Source: Candidatus Borrarchaeum weybense (GTDB lineage Archaea > Asgardarchaeota > Sifarchaeia > Borrarchaeales > Borrarchaeaceae). Taken from it: a stretch of 64,000 bases of DNA. The stretch covers positions 773,685 through 837,684 of the forward strand of contig JAHQJS010000007.1 of NCBI GenBank assembly GCA_019057385.1. The letters are read 5' to 3'. How positions within the stretch are numbered: the first letter of the stretch is position 1; the number at the start of each line of letters is the position of its first letter. The translations under genes were made by a program, and so were the position numbers. Below, in pieces: positions 54,074-63,814 of this stretch. The notes beneath the pieces are model-generated. The model was not told the origin of the DNA, made no database searches, and saw nothing but the letters and a program-made list of their open reading frames with translations.

Positions 54074-55264
54074 TCACACCTCTTTCCTAATACCATACCA
54101 CGTAATTGGCTGTTCAACTACTCCTTTCTTCAAGTCATCATACAGTATCTCATACATTTTCTTGAAATCAGCAATTGTGACATCTCTACCACCAAGACCT
54201 GCTATGAAATTCCTGAAAAGAGGACCTTCTCTTCCGGTATTCATTGTACTTGAAGTTTCGCTAAATGCGGGCCCATAGCTCCCGAAAGAGACCGCCCTAT
54301 CTACAACACCACACGCCTGAACTTCTCTTAGTGCAATACGCATTTCTTCAATAGGAAATGGTCTAAAACAACGTAATTTTACAAGTCCTACCCTCTCTCC
54401 TTCTTCTCGCATTTCATCTACAGTTGCTTTAGCAGTCCCGGTAAGTGAGCCCATCGTCACAAGAGCTACTTCAGCGTCATCCATGTGATAAGATTCAACA
54501 ATTGGATAATAACGTCCCCATCTATCACCAAATTCTTCTACTACATCTTTCATAACGTTTTTTGCATTGCGCATTGCTTCGTTTTGAGCTTTTTTAATAT
54601 CCATATAGTACTCAGGAAACGCACACGTGCCGACTGCGATCGGAGCATCAACATCAAGCCTGTAAAGTGGATCACGTCTTGGTAGAAATCCATCGATCGT
54701 TTTTTTGTCAGTAGGCTCAATGATTGCTACAGGCTCAATAGAATGGCTTAAAATGAACCCATCCAAGCATACCATTACTGGCAGAGAAACTCGTCTATCC
54801 TCCCCGACTTTAAACGCTTGAATTGTGCTATCGTAAGCCTCTTGACAATCTTCAACAAACCATTGAATCCATCCAGAGTCCCGCGCTAACATTGCATCAT
54901 TATGGTCACACCAGATGCTAATTGGTCCAGAAAGTGCACGATTTACGACTGTCATTACGACTGGAAATCTGGCTGATGCTACCAAGTACAAAATTTCACA
55001 CATTAGCGCTACTCCTTGAGATGCTGTAGCAGTATATACTCTTGCACCCGTTGAAGAGGCTCCATAACATGCAGACATAGCAGAATGTTCTGATTCAACG
55101 GTTATATATTCACAGTCGAGTTCTCCGTCTGCAACAAACTCTGATAGACGCTCGACAATAATTGTTTGAGGTGTAATAGGAAAAGCCGCAACTACGTCAG
55201 GATTACATAATTTTGCTGCTTCTGCAACCGCAAAATCACCCATCATCCCTAAGACTTTTGTCAT
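54074..55264 (-). CDS. porA: 2-oxoacid (pyruvate) ferredoxin oxidoreductase, alpha subunit
   Basis: 396 residues. VAEAAKLCNPDVVAAFPITP, QTIIVERLSEFVADGEL, VESEHSAMSACYGASSTGAR and ARDSGWIQWFVEDCQEAYDS follow the pyruvate-type alpha subunit. It binds the substrate-side of TPP with PorB and converts 2-oxoacid plus CoA to acyl-CoA, CO2 and reduced ferredoxin. The gamma and delta (ferredoxin) subunits are not adjacent. VorA-type specificity cannot be excluded. Confidence 0.92.
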   Translation of the reverse strand: MTKVLGMMGDFAVAEAAKLCNPDVVAAFPITPQTIIVERLSEFVADGELDCEYITVESEHSAMSACYGASSTGARVYTATASQGVALMCEILYLVASARFPVVMTVVNRALSGPISIWCDHNDAMLARDSGWIQWFVEDCQEAYDSTIQAFKVGEDRRVSLPVMVCLDGFILSHSIEPVAIIEPTDKKTIDGFLPRRDPLYRLDVDAPIAVGTCAFPEYYMDIKKAQNEAMRNAKNVMKDVVEEFGDRWGRYYPIVESYHMDDAEVALVTMGSLTGTAKATVDEMREEGERVGLVKLRCFRPFPIEEMRIALREVQACGVVDRAVSFGSYGPAFSETSSTMNTGREGPLFRNFIAGLGGRDVTIADFKKMYEILYDDLKKGVVEQPITWYGIRKEV

Positions 55265-55540
55265 TTACAAATTTCACATCCCTAGTAGGATAATAATTCC
55301 ATTTAAATTTCCGCAAACTTCCTTTTAGTTCAATTTATCTGATATATATTTCTTACTTTTTTGAAAACTTTATTCAGAGATTTCGGATGTTTAATTATTT
55401 TTAAACCAAAAAGTTAAAAGATTTGATTATGTTATGCCTCAAAATAACAACTCTAATAATATGGCTCAAAACAATTAAGAGCCAATTTCATACCTTTTGA
55501 CGTCTGTTGTTAGAACCATTTAGTGAATACTTGGTGAATA

Positions 55541-57964
55541 ATGTTGGATGCCTCCTCCGAAAGTGTAGATACTGCTGAACACAGAATTGGAATTTTCGTC
55601 TGTCAATGTGGAGGAAATATTTCGAATGTTGTTGATGTAGAAGAAGTAAGTAAAGTCGCCAGCACTTGGAAATATGTTTTAGCTTCACAAACTAATCCAT
55701 TTACCTGTTCAAAACCTTCTCAAGAGTTGATAACTGACACTATAAAAGAAATGAAACTAAACAAAGTAATTATTGCGTCTTGCAGTCCACGATTGCACTT
55801 GATAACTTTTCAAAGTATGCTAGAACGCGCTGGATTAAATCCTTATTTGTTGGAATTTGTAAATATCAGAGAACAATGTTCATGGGTTCATGGGCCACAA
55901 ATGAGTAAGAAAGCAACACAAAAAGCTATAAGCTTACTAAGAGGGGGCTACGAAAGAAGTCTAGAACTTGAACCCTTGGAAGTTATAACAGAACCAACAT
56001 CAAATAATGTCCTAGTTATCGGTGGTGGAATCGCTGGCATGATGGCAGCATTAGAACTAGGGAATATAGGCTTCAAAGTCTATTTAGTAGAGAGACAACC
56101 CAGCATTGGCGGCAACATGGCAAAGCTGACTAAGGTTTTTCCAACCCTTGATTGTGCTCAATGTATTCTTACCCCACGAATGGCCGAAGTCGAACGAAAC
56201 GAAAATGTCACGCTTTTGACTTATTCGGAAGTTCAAGAAATTGGAGGGCGACCAGGCAATTACGATGCTAAAATTTTTGTTAAGCCTCGTGGTGTAGATC
56301 TAGAAAAATGTACCAGTTGTGGTGATTGTGCCGTTGGCTGCCCTGTAAAATGCATCAATGAATTTGAAGAAGAATTATTATCTAAACGAAGTGCTGCCTA
56401 TATCCCCTTTCTTCAGGCAGTACCACAGGTATATACAATAGACGAAAGTCATTGTCTTTATCATAAATATGGGATCTGTCGAATCTGTGAAAAAATATGC
56501 CCTGCAAACGCCATAAACTTAGATGATAAAGGGCAACTCTTAGAGCTTAGAGTAGGTAGTATAGTTGTTGCTACGGGATACGAAACATATGATGCACGGA
56601 AAATCGAAGAATATGGATATGGAACCTATCCCGATGTAATAACAATGCTACAACTAGAGCGCCTTACATCACTCTTTGGGCCTACAAAAGGTCATGTGAA
56701 GCGACTTAGTGATGGAAAAACAGCAAAAAAGATTGCTATTCTTTTATGTGCAGGCTCAAGAGATAAAAATCGTTACATTCCATACTGTAGTCGTATATGT
56801 TGTATGTATTCCATCAAACAAGCAACCCTCTTGAAAGAATATTATGAAGGAATTGATGTATGGGTTTTTTATACCGACATTCGAGCCACTGGGCGAGGGT
56901 ATGAAGAACTTTATTGGAGATCAGAAGAAGAAGGTGTCAGATTTATTAGAGGTAAAGTTTCTGAAGTCTGGCAGAGAAAAAATGGCAAGGTTATGATCAG
57001 AGCAGAAGATACGCTTACTCAAAACGTAATTGAAGAACCGTTTGATTTAGTAGCTTTGGCAACACCAATGGTTCCATCTAAAGGACTCGACAAGTTATCA
57101 GACATGATGAAAATACCATTAGGCGGAGATGAATTTATTCAAGAGAGGCACGTCAAACTCAATCCCGTTGATTCACTTCAAACTGGCATATTCACATGCG
57201 GTTGTGCGATAGGTCCAAAAGATGTTAGAGATACGGTATCTGATGCTTTGGGTTCAGCGGCACGCGTCTCCTCATTTTTATCTAAAGGATATATTATAAC
57301 GTCGCCCGAAAAAGCTGTCGTCGATATTACTAAGTGTACTGGATGCGAAATCTGTTTAGAAATCTGCCCTTCCAGCGCAATAAAAATGATTGAAGAGAAG
57401 GCAAAAGTTGACCCTCTTTTGTGTATAGAATGCGGTGCTTGTGTTCCAGAGTGCCCAGAGGCTGCAATCGATTTTAAGAATTTCACCGAAAAGCAGATTA
57501 TCTCCCAACTTCGAGGATTACTTCAAGATAAAGAACTTGACGAAATAAGGATAATCGCTTTTGTCGACAAGACCATTGGTTACACAGGGCTGGATTTTGT
57601 AGGACAGGATAGACAGAATTACCCCTTTGAAATTAGGGCTATTCGTGTCCCCTCGACTGCACTTCTCAGTAAACAACACATTAGTTATGCTTTTAGACTT
57701 GGGGCGGATGGAATCGTTGTTATCGAAGGAGATGCCACTAGAGAGAAGTTCACAAAGAAGAGGATTGAAGAAATCATTGATCTGATGGAAGATCTGGATA
57801 TCGAAGGTTCAAGGATATATTATAGCACTGTGGAACTCCCTGCATACAAGAAAATAGCTAATATCTTTGAAATTCAGGCAAAAATGATCAGTGAACTTGG
57901 TCCGATTCCAGAAGAAATCCGTGTACAACTCTTAGATGGTATTAAAATCGAAAAAGTGGTTTGA
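55541..57964 (+). CDS. hdrA: HdrA-type flavoprotein fused to a cysteine-free MvhD-like domain
   Basis: 807 residues, GGTGA before the ATG. N-terminal cluster domain: GIFVCQCGGNISNVVDVEEV, IASCSPRLH and NIREQCSWVH. FAD domain from VLVIGGGIAGMMAALELG (about 158-175) with FPTLDCAQCILTPRM. Ferredoxin insertions CTSCGDCAVGCP (about 257) and CRICEKICP; YCSRICCMYSIKQA; a C-terminal 2[4Fe-4S] module CTGCEICLEICP, CIECGACVPECP (about 598-640). Residues about 660-807 resemble MvhD/FrhD but the [2Fe-2S] cysteines are replaced (FVDKTIGYTG, EGDATREK). It probably transfers or bifurcates electrons between ferredoxin and CCG or ETF proteins. Confidence 0.9.
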   Translation: MLDASSESVDTAEHRIGIFVCQCGGNISNVVDVEEVSKVASTWKYVLASQTNPFTCSKPSQELITDTIKEMKLNKVIIASCSPRLHLITFQSMLERAGLNPYLLEFVNIREQCSWVHGPQMSKKATQKAISLLRGGYERSLELEPLEVITEPTSNNVLVIGGGIAGMMAALELGNIGFKVYLVERQPSIGGNMAKLTKVFPTLDCAQCILTPRMAEVERNENVTLLTYSEVQEIGGRPGNYDAKIFVKPRGVDLEKCTSCGDCAVGCPVKCINEFEEELLSKRSAAYIPFLQAVPQVYTIDESHCLYHKYGICRICEKICPANAINLDDKGQLLELRVGSIVVATGYETYDARKIEEYGYGTYPDVITMLQLERLTSLFGPTKGHVKRLSDGKTAKKIAILLCAGSRDKNRYIPYCSRICCMYSIKQATLLKEYYEGIDVWVFYTDIRATGRGYEELYWRSEEEGVRFIRGKVSEVWQRKNGKVMIRAEDTLTQNVIEEPFDLVALATPMVPSKGLDKLSDMMKIPLGGDEFIQERHVKLNPVDSLQTGIFTCGCAIGPKDVRDTVSDALGSAARVSSFLSKGYIITSPEKAVVDITKCTGCEICLEICPSSAIKMIEEKAKVDPLLCIECGACVPECPEAAIDFKNFTEKQIISQLRGLLQDKELDEIRIIAFVDKTIGYTGLDFVGQDRQNYPFEIRAIRVPSTALLSKQHISYAFRLGADGIVVIEGDATREKFTKKRIEEIIDLMEDLDIEGSRIYYSTVELPAYKKIANIFEIQAKMISELGPIPEEIRVQLLDGIKIEKVV

Positions 57965-58084
57965 CTATTTGATTGATTATTATTTTCTCTGTTTTTTTTT
58001 AAGATCTAAAACATTTTTAAATTGTCAACTTTCTCTTACTCACTGCAAATTTTATTTTGATCACTTCATTTTGGAGGTTAACAG

Positions 58085-58861
58085 TTGGACATAATTGTTT
58101 GTGTAAAACATGTTCCCGATGTAGCGGGTGCTGAAATCTTAATCGATGAAAGCGGTAAAAAAATAAAAACCGGAGATTTACCATTCGAAATTAACGAATG
58201 GGACGAATACGCAATTGAAGAGGCAATACTGATAAAAGAAAGACTTGGAACTGGATCCGTCACCGCGATAACAATTGGTGATGATAATGCAGAAGCCACT
58301 TTACGGAGATGTCTAGCTAAAGGCGCCGATAAAGCAATCAGAGTTCATGATGATGCATTTGAAGGTTCCGATGCCTATGCTATCGCAAAAATTCTTTACA
58401 ATGCAATTAAGGATTTGCCATTCGATTTGGTATTTACTGGCTTACAAACTAATGATGAAGGATATGGCCAGGTGGGAGGAATTCTCTCAGAATTTTTGGA
58501 AATTCCACATGCGAGCCTAGTTAAGAAGATAGAAATAAAGGATAAACTAATAGAGGTTAATCGAGAACTTGAGGGTGGTTTAGAAGAGGTTCTAGAACTT
58601 CAATTACCTGCATTACTTACTATTCAAACTGGAATCAATGAACCAAGATATGTTTCTATTATGGGCATACGCAAAGCTAAAAAGAAAGAATTGCAAGTCA
58701 TCAGCTTAAATGAATTAGAATTAACTCCTGAAGAAGTCGGGATTTCTGGATCTTGGCTTCAAATCGAGGAGTTATCCATTCCAAAACCTACGAAGCAAGT
58801 TGTCATTCTAGATGATGCTACAAAAATTGCTGAGGTCTTACGTGCAAGGGGGTTAATATAG
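58085..58861 (+). CDS. etfB: Electron transfer flavoprotein, beta subunit
   Basis: 258 residues from a TTG, with GGAGG 8 nt before. DIIVCVKHVPDVAGAEILID, INEWDEYAIEEAILIKE, VTAITIGDDNAEATLRRCLA and FTGLQTNDEGYGQVGGILSE are family segments. It forms the AMP/FAD-sharing heterodimer with EtfA encoded immediately after (stop TAG then ATG). It accepts electrons from the acyl-CoA dehydrogenases downstream. Confidence 0.94.
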   Translation: MDIIVCVKHVPDVAGAEILIDESGKKIKTGDLPFEINEWDEYAIEEAILIKERLGTGSVTAITIGDDNAEATLRRCLAKGADKAIRVHDDAFEGSDAYAIAKILYNAIKDLPFDLVFTGLQTNDEGYGQVGGILSEFLEIPHASLVKKIEIKDKLIEVNRELEGGLEEVLELQLPALLTIQTGINEPRYVSIMGIRKAKKKELQVISLNELELTPEEVGISGSWLQIEELSIPKPTKQVVILDDATKIAEVLRARGLI

Positions 58862-59839
58862 ATGAGCATCTTTGTATTAGTGGAACACAGGCAAGGCGAG
58901 ATTAGGGACATCACCTTCGAGATGTTAAGCAAGTGTAAAGAAATCTCCAAAGATATAAATGTTAAAACAACTGCTGTGCTTTTGGGAAATGACGTTGAAC
59001 AATTTTTAGACCCCCTTAAGGGTTATGCTGATACGATCGTATGCTGCCGTGATGAGAAACTTGAATATTTCAATTCAAGAACATATCAAATGGTATTATC
59101 TCATCTAATCAATGAGAACAAACCTCTTTTAACCCTGATTGGACACACATCATATGGTATTGACTTAGCCCCAGGTTTAGCTATTAAACTGCAAATACCA
59201 TTAGCTACTGATTGTGCAGATTTTTCCGTTGAAGATGATCAATTAAGGATAGTTCGTCAGATGTATGGTGGTAAAGTGAATGCTAGGGCTACTCTCAAAA
59301 AAGCTGAAAGCTATCTTATAACTATTCGTCCTGCATCCTTTGAAGCAAAAGAACCAGAAACAAAGGATAGCGAAGTTATCAATTTAGAATCGTCGTTAAA
59401 AGAAGAGCCAATTGATAAGCGATTTATCAAATATGTCGAACCAGAAGTAAGCGACGTAGACATAACTGCAAGCGACATCCTTGTTTCTATTGGACGCGGA
59501 ATCAAAGAGGATAAGAATATTCCGATAATCGAAGAACTTACTACTGCGCTGGGAGGCGTTATCTCTTGTTCTCGACCAATTGTTGATAAAGGTTGGCTCG
59601 ATAAAGGTCGTCAAGTTGGTACTTCAGGAAAGACAGTAAAACCTAAGTTGTATCTTGCACTTGGTATTAGTGGAGCATTTCAACACATTGCAGGTATGAA
59701 AGACTCCGATCTAGTTATCGCAATCAATAAAGACGCAAATGCCCCTATCTTCGGCGTTGCTGATTTTGGTATTGTAGATGATTTATTTAAAGTAGTTCCT
59801 GAATTATCACAAAAAATAAAGGAAATGAAAGGTGCATAG
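58862..59839 (+). CDS. etfA: Electron transfer flavoprotein, alpha subunit
   Basis: 325 residues, no gap after etfB. The C-terminal FAD domain is intact: VSIGRGIKEDKNIPIIEELT, CSRPIVDKGWLDKGRQVGTS, GKTVKPKLYLALGISGAFQH, then NKDANAPIFGVADFGIVDDL. The N-terminal HTSYGIDLAPGLAIKLQIPL is typical. Whether the pair bifurcates cannot be read here; EtfB shows no obvious extra NADH motif. Confidence 0.94.
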   Translation: MSIFVLVEHRQGEIRDITFEMLSKCKEISKDINVKTTAVLLGNDVEQFLDPLKGYADTIVCCRDEKLEYFNSRTYQMVLSHLINENKPLLTLIGHTSYGIDLAPGLAIKLQIPLATDCADFSVEDDQLRIVRQMYGGKVNARATLKKAESYLITIRPASFEAKEPETKDSEVINLESSLKEEPIDKRFIKYVEPEVSDVDITASDILVSIGRGIKEDKNIPIIEELTTALGGVISCSRPIVDKGWLDKGRQVGTSGKTVKPKLYLALGISGAFQHIAGMKDSDLVIAINKDANAPIFGVADFGIVDDLFKVVPELSQKIKEMKGA

Positions 59840-59857
59840 TTCAGGATGGTGATTTTT

Positions 59858-61021
59858 ATGGACTTCAGACTAACAACTGATCAACTGGATATCAAAAAAG
59901 CGATCAGTGAATTTGCCGAGAAGGAATTTACTAAGGAAATTGCACTAGAATGCGATAAAAACGAACAATTCCCGCATGAATTACATAAAATGGCAGCTGA
60001 ACTGGGCTTTATAGGAATACATTTTCCCGAGCAGTACGGAGGAGGAGAATTCGGAACTTTTGAGAACTGTCTTTACGTGGAAGAGATCTGCCGAGTCGAT
60101 TCATGTCTTGGTGGTGCACTTTTACTCCCAGACTTTGCGAGTGAATTGATTATGGACCGAGGCACAGAAGAACAAAAGCAGAAATATCTCCCTAAAGTTG
60201 CTTCGGGAGAATTTATTTCAGCGGGTGCATTTACAGAACCTGAACACGGGAGCGACATTACTAAAATGGATACAACTGCTATAAAAAGTGGAAACGAATG
60301 GGAAATCAATGGTAATAAGACACTTATTTCTAACGCAACAATTGCTGATTTTTATATCGTTTTATGCCAAACTGACATGGAAGTTAGTCCATCATATCGT
60401 GGACAATCCCTTATCATTGTAGAGAAAGATGCTGATGGTTTAGATGTAACTAAATTCAAAGATAAATTAGGATGCCGATCGGCACCCACTGGAGATCTAT
60501 CGTTCGCTAATGTGATTGTCCCAGAATCTAATCTTGTTGGCGAGTTAAATAAAGGGTTCTATCATAGTCTAGAATTTTTCAACAAATCGAGAATAGAGAT
60601 CGCCGCACAAGGAGTTGGTACAGCTCAAGGTGCGTTTGAACGTGCCTTCAACTATGCAAAGGAACGGAAAGCCTTTGGTGAACCAATTATTACCGGATTT
60701 CAAGCAATCAGCCATAAGTTAGCTGACATGAGCATCAAAATTGAAGCTGCTCGCTTACTCACCTATAAAGCTGCGTGGTTAGCTGATCAAGGACAAATCG
60801 ATCCCGCTATTTCATCGATGGCTAAGGCATATGCTGGCAGAATAGCTGTTGAGGTAGCTGATGAGGCAATACAGATTCTTGGAGGCGCCGGTTATATCGC
60901 AGAAAACGAAGTAGAGAGGTTTTATAGAGATGCGAAACTCATAGAGATCTATGAAGGCACTAGAGAGATCCAAAAAAACACTATTGTCAGGTCACTAATC
61001 AAAAAGGGCGTTAAGAGTTAA
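59858..61021 (+). CDS. Acyl-CoA dehydrogenase, first copy
   Basis: 387 residues from the ATG at 59858 (GGTGAT upstream). LGFIGIHFPEQYGGG, FTEPEHGSDITKMDTTA, RIEIAAQGVGTAQGAFERA and LGGAGYIAENEVERFYRDAK are classic. EIYEGTREIQ carries the Glu at the position of the catalytic base in SCAD/MCAD types. It introduces the alpha-beta double bond in an acyl-CoA and passes electrons to ETF. A close copy follows. Confidence 0.93.
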   Translation: MDFRLTTDQLDIKKAISEFAEKEFTKEIALECDKNEQFPHELHKMAAELGFIGIHFPEQYGGGEFGTFENCLYVEEICRVDSCLGGALLLPDFASELIMDRGTEEQKQKYLPKVASGEFISAGAFTEPEHGSDITKMDTTAIKSGNEWEINGNKTLISNATIADFYIVLCQTDMEVSPSYRGQSLIIVEKDADGLDVTKFKDKLGCRSAPTGDLSFANVIVPESNLVGELNKGFYHSLEFFNKSRIEIAAQGVGTAQGAFERAFNYAKERKAFGEPIITGFQAISHKLADMSIKIEAARLLTYKAAWLADQGQIDPAISSMAKAYAGRIAVEVADEAIQILGGAGYIAENEVERFYRDAKLIEIYEGTREIQKNTIVRSLIKKGVKS

Positions 61022-61068
61022 AAGAGAGATTCTAAAGTACAAAGCCGAAAAAAGGAGGAGGAGGCTTT

Positions 61069-62238
61069 TTGCGTTTTACACCTACAACTGATCAATTAGA
61101 TATTCGCAAAGCAGTCAAGGAATTTGCTGAGAAGGAATTTACTAAGGAAATTGCACTAGAATGCGATAAAACTGAACTGTTTCCCTATAAACTTCATAAG
61201 ATGGCAGCTGAACTAGGCTTTATAGGGATACACTTTCCCGAGCAGTACGGAGGAGGAGGATTCGGAACTCTTGAGAACTGTCTATATGTAGAGGAGATTT
61301 GTCGAGTTGACTCGGGTCTTGGCATCGCACTTTCTCTATCAGATCTTGCTTCTGAGTTGATTATAAATCACGGATCCGAAGAACAAAAACAAAAATACCT
61401 TCCTAAAGTAGCGAGTGGAGATTTCATTTCTGCAGTCGCACTTACAGAGCCTGAGCATGGAAGTGACATCACTGAAATGGATACAACTGCTATTGCTGTA
61501 AAAAGTGGCGATGAATGGGAAATCAATGGCTGTAAGACACTCATTTCTAATGTATCAATTGCTGGTTTTTATATCGTGCTCTGCCAAACTATTAAAGAAG
61601 TTTCTCCAACTTATAGAGGGCAATCCCTTATTATTGTAGACGCAGATACAGAAGGTCTGGAATATTCGCTATTCAAAGACAAGTTAGGATGTAGAGCTTC
61701 TCCTACTGGAGAGCTTAGTTTTTGCAATGTACACGTTCCAGAGGAAAATCTTCTTGGAATACTTAACAAAGGATTTTACCATACATTGAATTTCTTCAAT
61801 CAAAGCAGGGTTGAAATTGCGGCACAAGGAGTTGGCATCGCTCAAGGTGCATTTGAACGTGCCTTTAATTACGCAAAGGAACGGAAAGCTTTTGGAAAAC
61901 CAATTATTACTGGATTTCAAGCAATTTCGCATAAACTTGCCGATATGAGCATCAAAATTGAGGCTGCTCGACTTTTAACGCACAAAGCAGCATGGCTAGT
62001 AGATCAAGGACAACCGGATCCAGCAATATCTTCTATGGCAAAAACTAACGCAGGTAGAGTAGCAGTTGAAGTGGCTGATGAAGCAATACAAGTACTTGGT
62101 GGAGCGGGATATCTTGCGGAAAATGAAGTCGAGCGTTTTTACAGGGACGCTAAAATTATTGAAATCTATGAAGGCACTAGAGAGATTCAGAAAAACACTA
62201 TAGTCAGATTTCTACTCAAAAGAGGAATTAAAAACTAA
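61069..62238 (+). CDS. Acyl-CoA dehydrogenase, second copy
   Basis: 389 residues from a TTG with AGGAGG upstream. LGFIGIHFPEQYGGG, LTEPEHGSDITEMDTTA, RVEIAAQGVGIAQGAFERA and EIYEGTREIQ match its neighbour. The substrate side differs, e.g. LGIALSLSDLASELIINHGS versus LGGALLLPDFASELIMDRGT. A tandem duplication with divergence of acyl specificity is the simplest reading. Confidence 0.93.
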   Translation: MRFTPTTDQLDIRKAVKEFAEKEFTKEIALECDKTELFPYKLHKMAAELGFIGIHFPEQYGGGGFGTLENCLYVEEICRVDSGLGIALSLSDLASELIINHGSEEQKQKYLPKVASGDFISAVALTEPEHGSDITEMDTTAIAVKSGDEWEINGCKTLISNVSIAGFYIVLCQTIKEVSPTYRGQSLIIVDADTEGLEYSLFKDKLGCRASPTGELSFCNVHVPEENLLGILNKGFYHTLNFFNQSRVEIAAQGVGIAQGAFERAFNYAKERKAFGKPIITGFQAISHKLADMSIKIEAARLLTHKAAWLVDQGQPDPAISSMAKTNAGRVAVEVADEAIQVLGGAGYLAENEVERFYRDAKIIEIYEGTREIQKNTIVRFLLKRGIKN

Positions 62239-62278
62239 TTTTATTGTGATTTTATAGCTTTCTCCCCATTTCGTGGGC

Positions 62279-62941
62279 TTATATGAAAATCTTTAACTGT
62301 TCTAACAATGACAACATTTTCTTTTGCATTATGGGATCATATTCATCAAACATATTGACCAATTCTACTTCTGACAAAATTCGCCCTCTCTCAATAACTT
62401 CTTCAAGCCATGTTTGGATAAATAAGGGATGCTGATGTGTATTAAACACATCTACAGAATGATCCTTAGTTACACGCAGCCAGCCTTTTGGAAGAGTTAA
62501 TAGGAGAGGATTTAATGAATATTCACTAGGACTGTCAACAAAATCTGCAAGTCGATGCCACTCTATTATAGTTGTTAATTGACGGATTTTATCTGTTGGA
62601 ATACAGAATGGATTGAACGCCTCAAATGTTGTGGGAGTGCTTTTCCAATTGAGTGTGTGTTCTAAAAGTCTCCCTTGTGTTACGGAAAGGGATTGTGGAG
62701 AAAGTTTAAACACAAAAGCTGCACGTGGAGGTCGTGAATATTCACTTGAATAAAGTGATTTTAATGCATAAGGTAGTTTGCTTGAATATTCAGCACAATA
62801 GTCCTGAGACGAAAGTCGTGCTTTAGATGCAGGAATTTCTTGATATGGTACACCATATTTTCTAAGACCAATTATAACTGCGTTGAGAGAGCTTGGATCT
62901 TCTTGTAATTGCCCAAAATAAAATCCCTTAAGTTGAGCCAT
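62279..62941 (-). CDS. Unknown protein, tandem family copy A
   Basis: 220 residues, ATG preceded by GGGGAGGTGAGCA. No membrane segments. Conserved with copy B: YGVPYQEIPASKARLSSQDY, TTFEAFNPFCIPTDKIRQLT, IEWHRLADFVDSPSEYSLNP and LLTLPKGWLRVTKDH. Repeated short helices around PT-x-F-NP and an acidic C-terminus (FDEYDPIMQKKMLSLLEQLK) are visible. I do not recognise the family. Three copies existed here (B and the tail at 63815). Confidence 0.65.
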   Translation of the reverse strand: MAQLKGFYFGQLQEDPSSLNAVIIGLRKYGVPYQEIPASKARLSSQDYCAEYSSKLPYALKSLYSSEYSRPPRAAFVFKLSPQSLSVTQGRLLEHTLNWKSTPTTFEAFNPFCIPTDKIRQLTTIIEWHRLADFVDSPSEYSLNPLLLTLPKGWLRVTKDHSVDVFNTHQHPLFIQTWLEEVIERGRILSEVELVNMFDEYDPIMQKKMLSLLEQLKIFI

Positions 62942-63117
62942 TGCTCACCTCCCCATAGTTGGTACATGGTTAAAACATAGTTGAAATAAAGATAATTTGA
63001 TAATTACCAAATAATGTAAGCTTTTCGTTTAAATAAGGACTAGATAGCTACCTTCAATTAAAGTAACTTCACCGTGAATATTTGTCTTTATACAGTACGT
63101 TTCCAAAGTTTTGGGTC

Positions 63118-63777
63118 TCATTTAAAAATTTTAAACTTCTCCAATAGCTTTATGAGATTCTTCTTCATATAAGGATCATATTCGTCCAACATATTAACTA
63201 ATTCTACTTCTGATAAAACTCGCTCTCTCTCAATTACTTCTTCAATCCACACTTGAAGGAAAAGCGGGTTTTGGTGAGTATTAAAAACATCGATCTGTTC
63301 TCTAGTTACGCGGAGCCAACCTTTTGGAAGAGTGAGTAAGATTGGATTTAATGAGTAATCACTTGGATGTTCAACATAATCTGCAAGTCGATGCCACTCT
63401 ATTAATGTGGTTAATTGACGGATTTTATCTGTTGGAATACAAAATGGATTGAACGCTTCAAATGTTGTGTTGGTGTGTTTCCAGTTTAGCGTGTATTCTA
63501 AGAGTATACCTTTAATTGTAGAAAGCGATTTTCTAGACATTTTAAATAGAAAACAAGCTCTCGGCGGTCGTGAATACTCACCCGAATAGAGTTCTGTCAA
63601 CGCCTCAGTTAGTGTGCTTGTATATTCAGCACAATAGTCCTGAGATGAAAGTCGTGCTTTAGATGCAGGAATTTCTTGATATGGTACACCATATTTTCTA
63701 AGAGATGCCATAACTGCGTTCACAGAGTTTGGGTCTTCTTCCAATTGACCAAAATGGAATTCTTCAAGTTGTGCTAT
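63118..63777 (-). CDS. Unknown protein, tandem family copy B (non-AUG start likely)
   Basis: About 219 codons if translation begins at ATA 63775-63777, the position aligned with ATG of copy A (AQLEEFHFGQLEEDPN versus AQLKGFYFGQLQEDPS) and 5 nt after GAGGGGATC. A TTG at 63744 is the first canonical start and would remove 11 residues. YGVPYQEIPASKARLSSQDY, AFNPFCIPTDKIRQLTTLIE and LTLPKGWLRVTREQ are shared with copy A. Some 80 bp of DNA differ from copy A by only one base. Confidence 0.65.
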   Translation of the reverse strand: MAQLEEFHFGQLEEDPNSVNAVMASLRKYGVPYQEIPASKARLSSQDYCAEYTSTLTEALTELYSGEYSRPPRACFLFKMSRKSLSTIKGILLEYTLNWKHTNTTFEAFNPFCIPTDKIRQLTTLIEWHRLADYVEHPSDYSLNPILLTLPKGWLRVTREQIDVFNTHQNPLFLQVWIEEVIERERVLSEVELVNMLDEYDPYMKKNLIKLLEKFKIFK

Positions 63778-63814
63778 CGGGATCCCCTCTCTGTCGGAAG
63801 AGACTTCCTGCTGA

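Noticed and set aside
58085..59839. Electron-bifurcating EtfAB
   Set aside because: No motif I can read separates bifurcating from ordinary Etf here, and no FixCX or Bcd-type fusion is adjacent.
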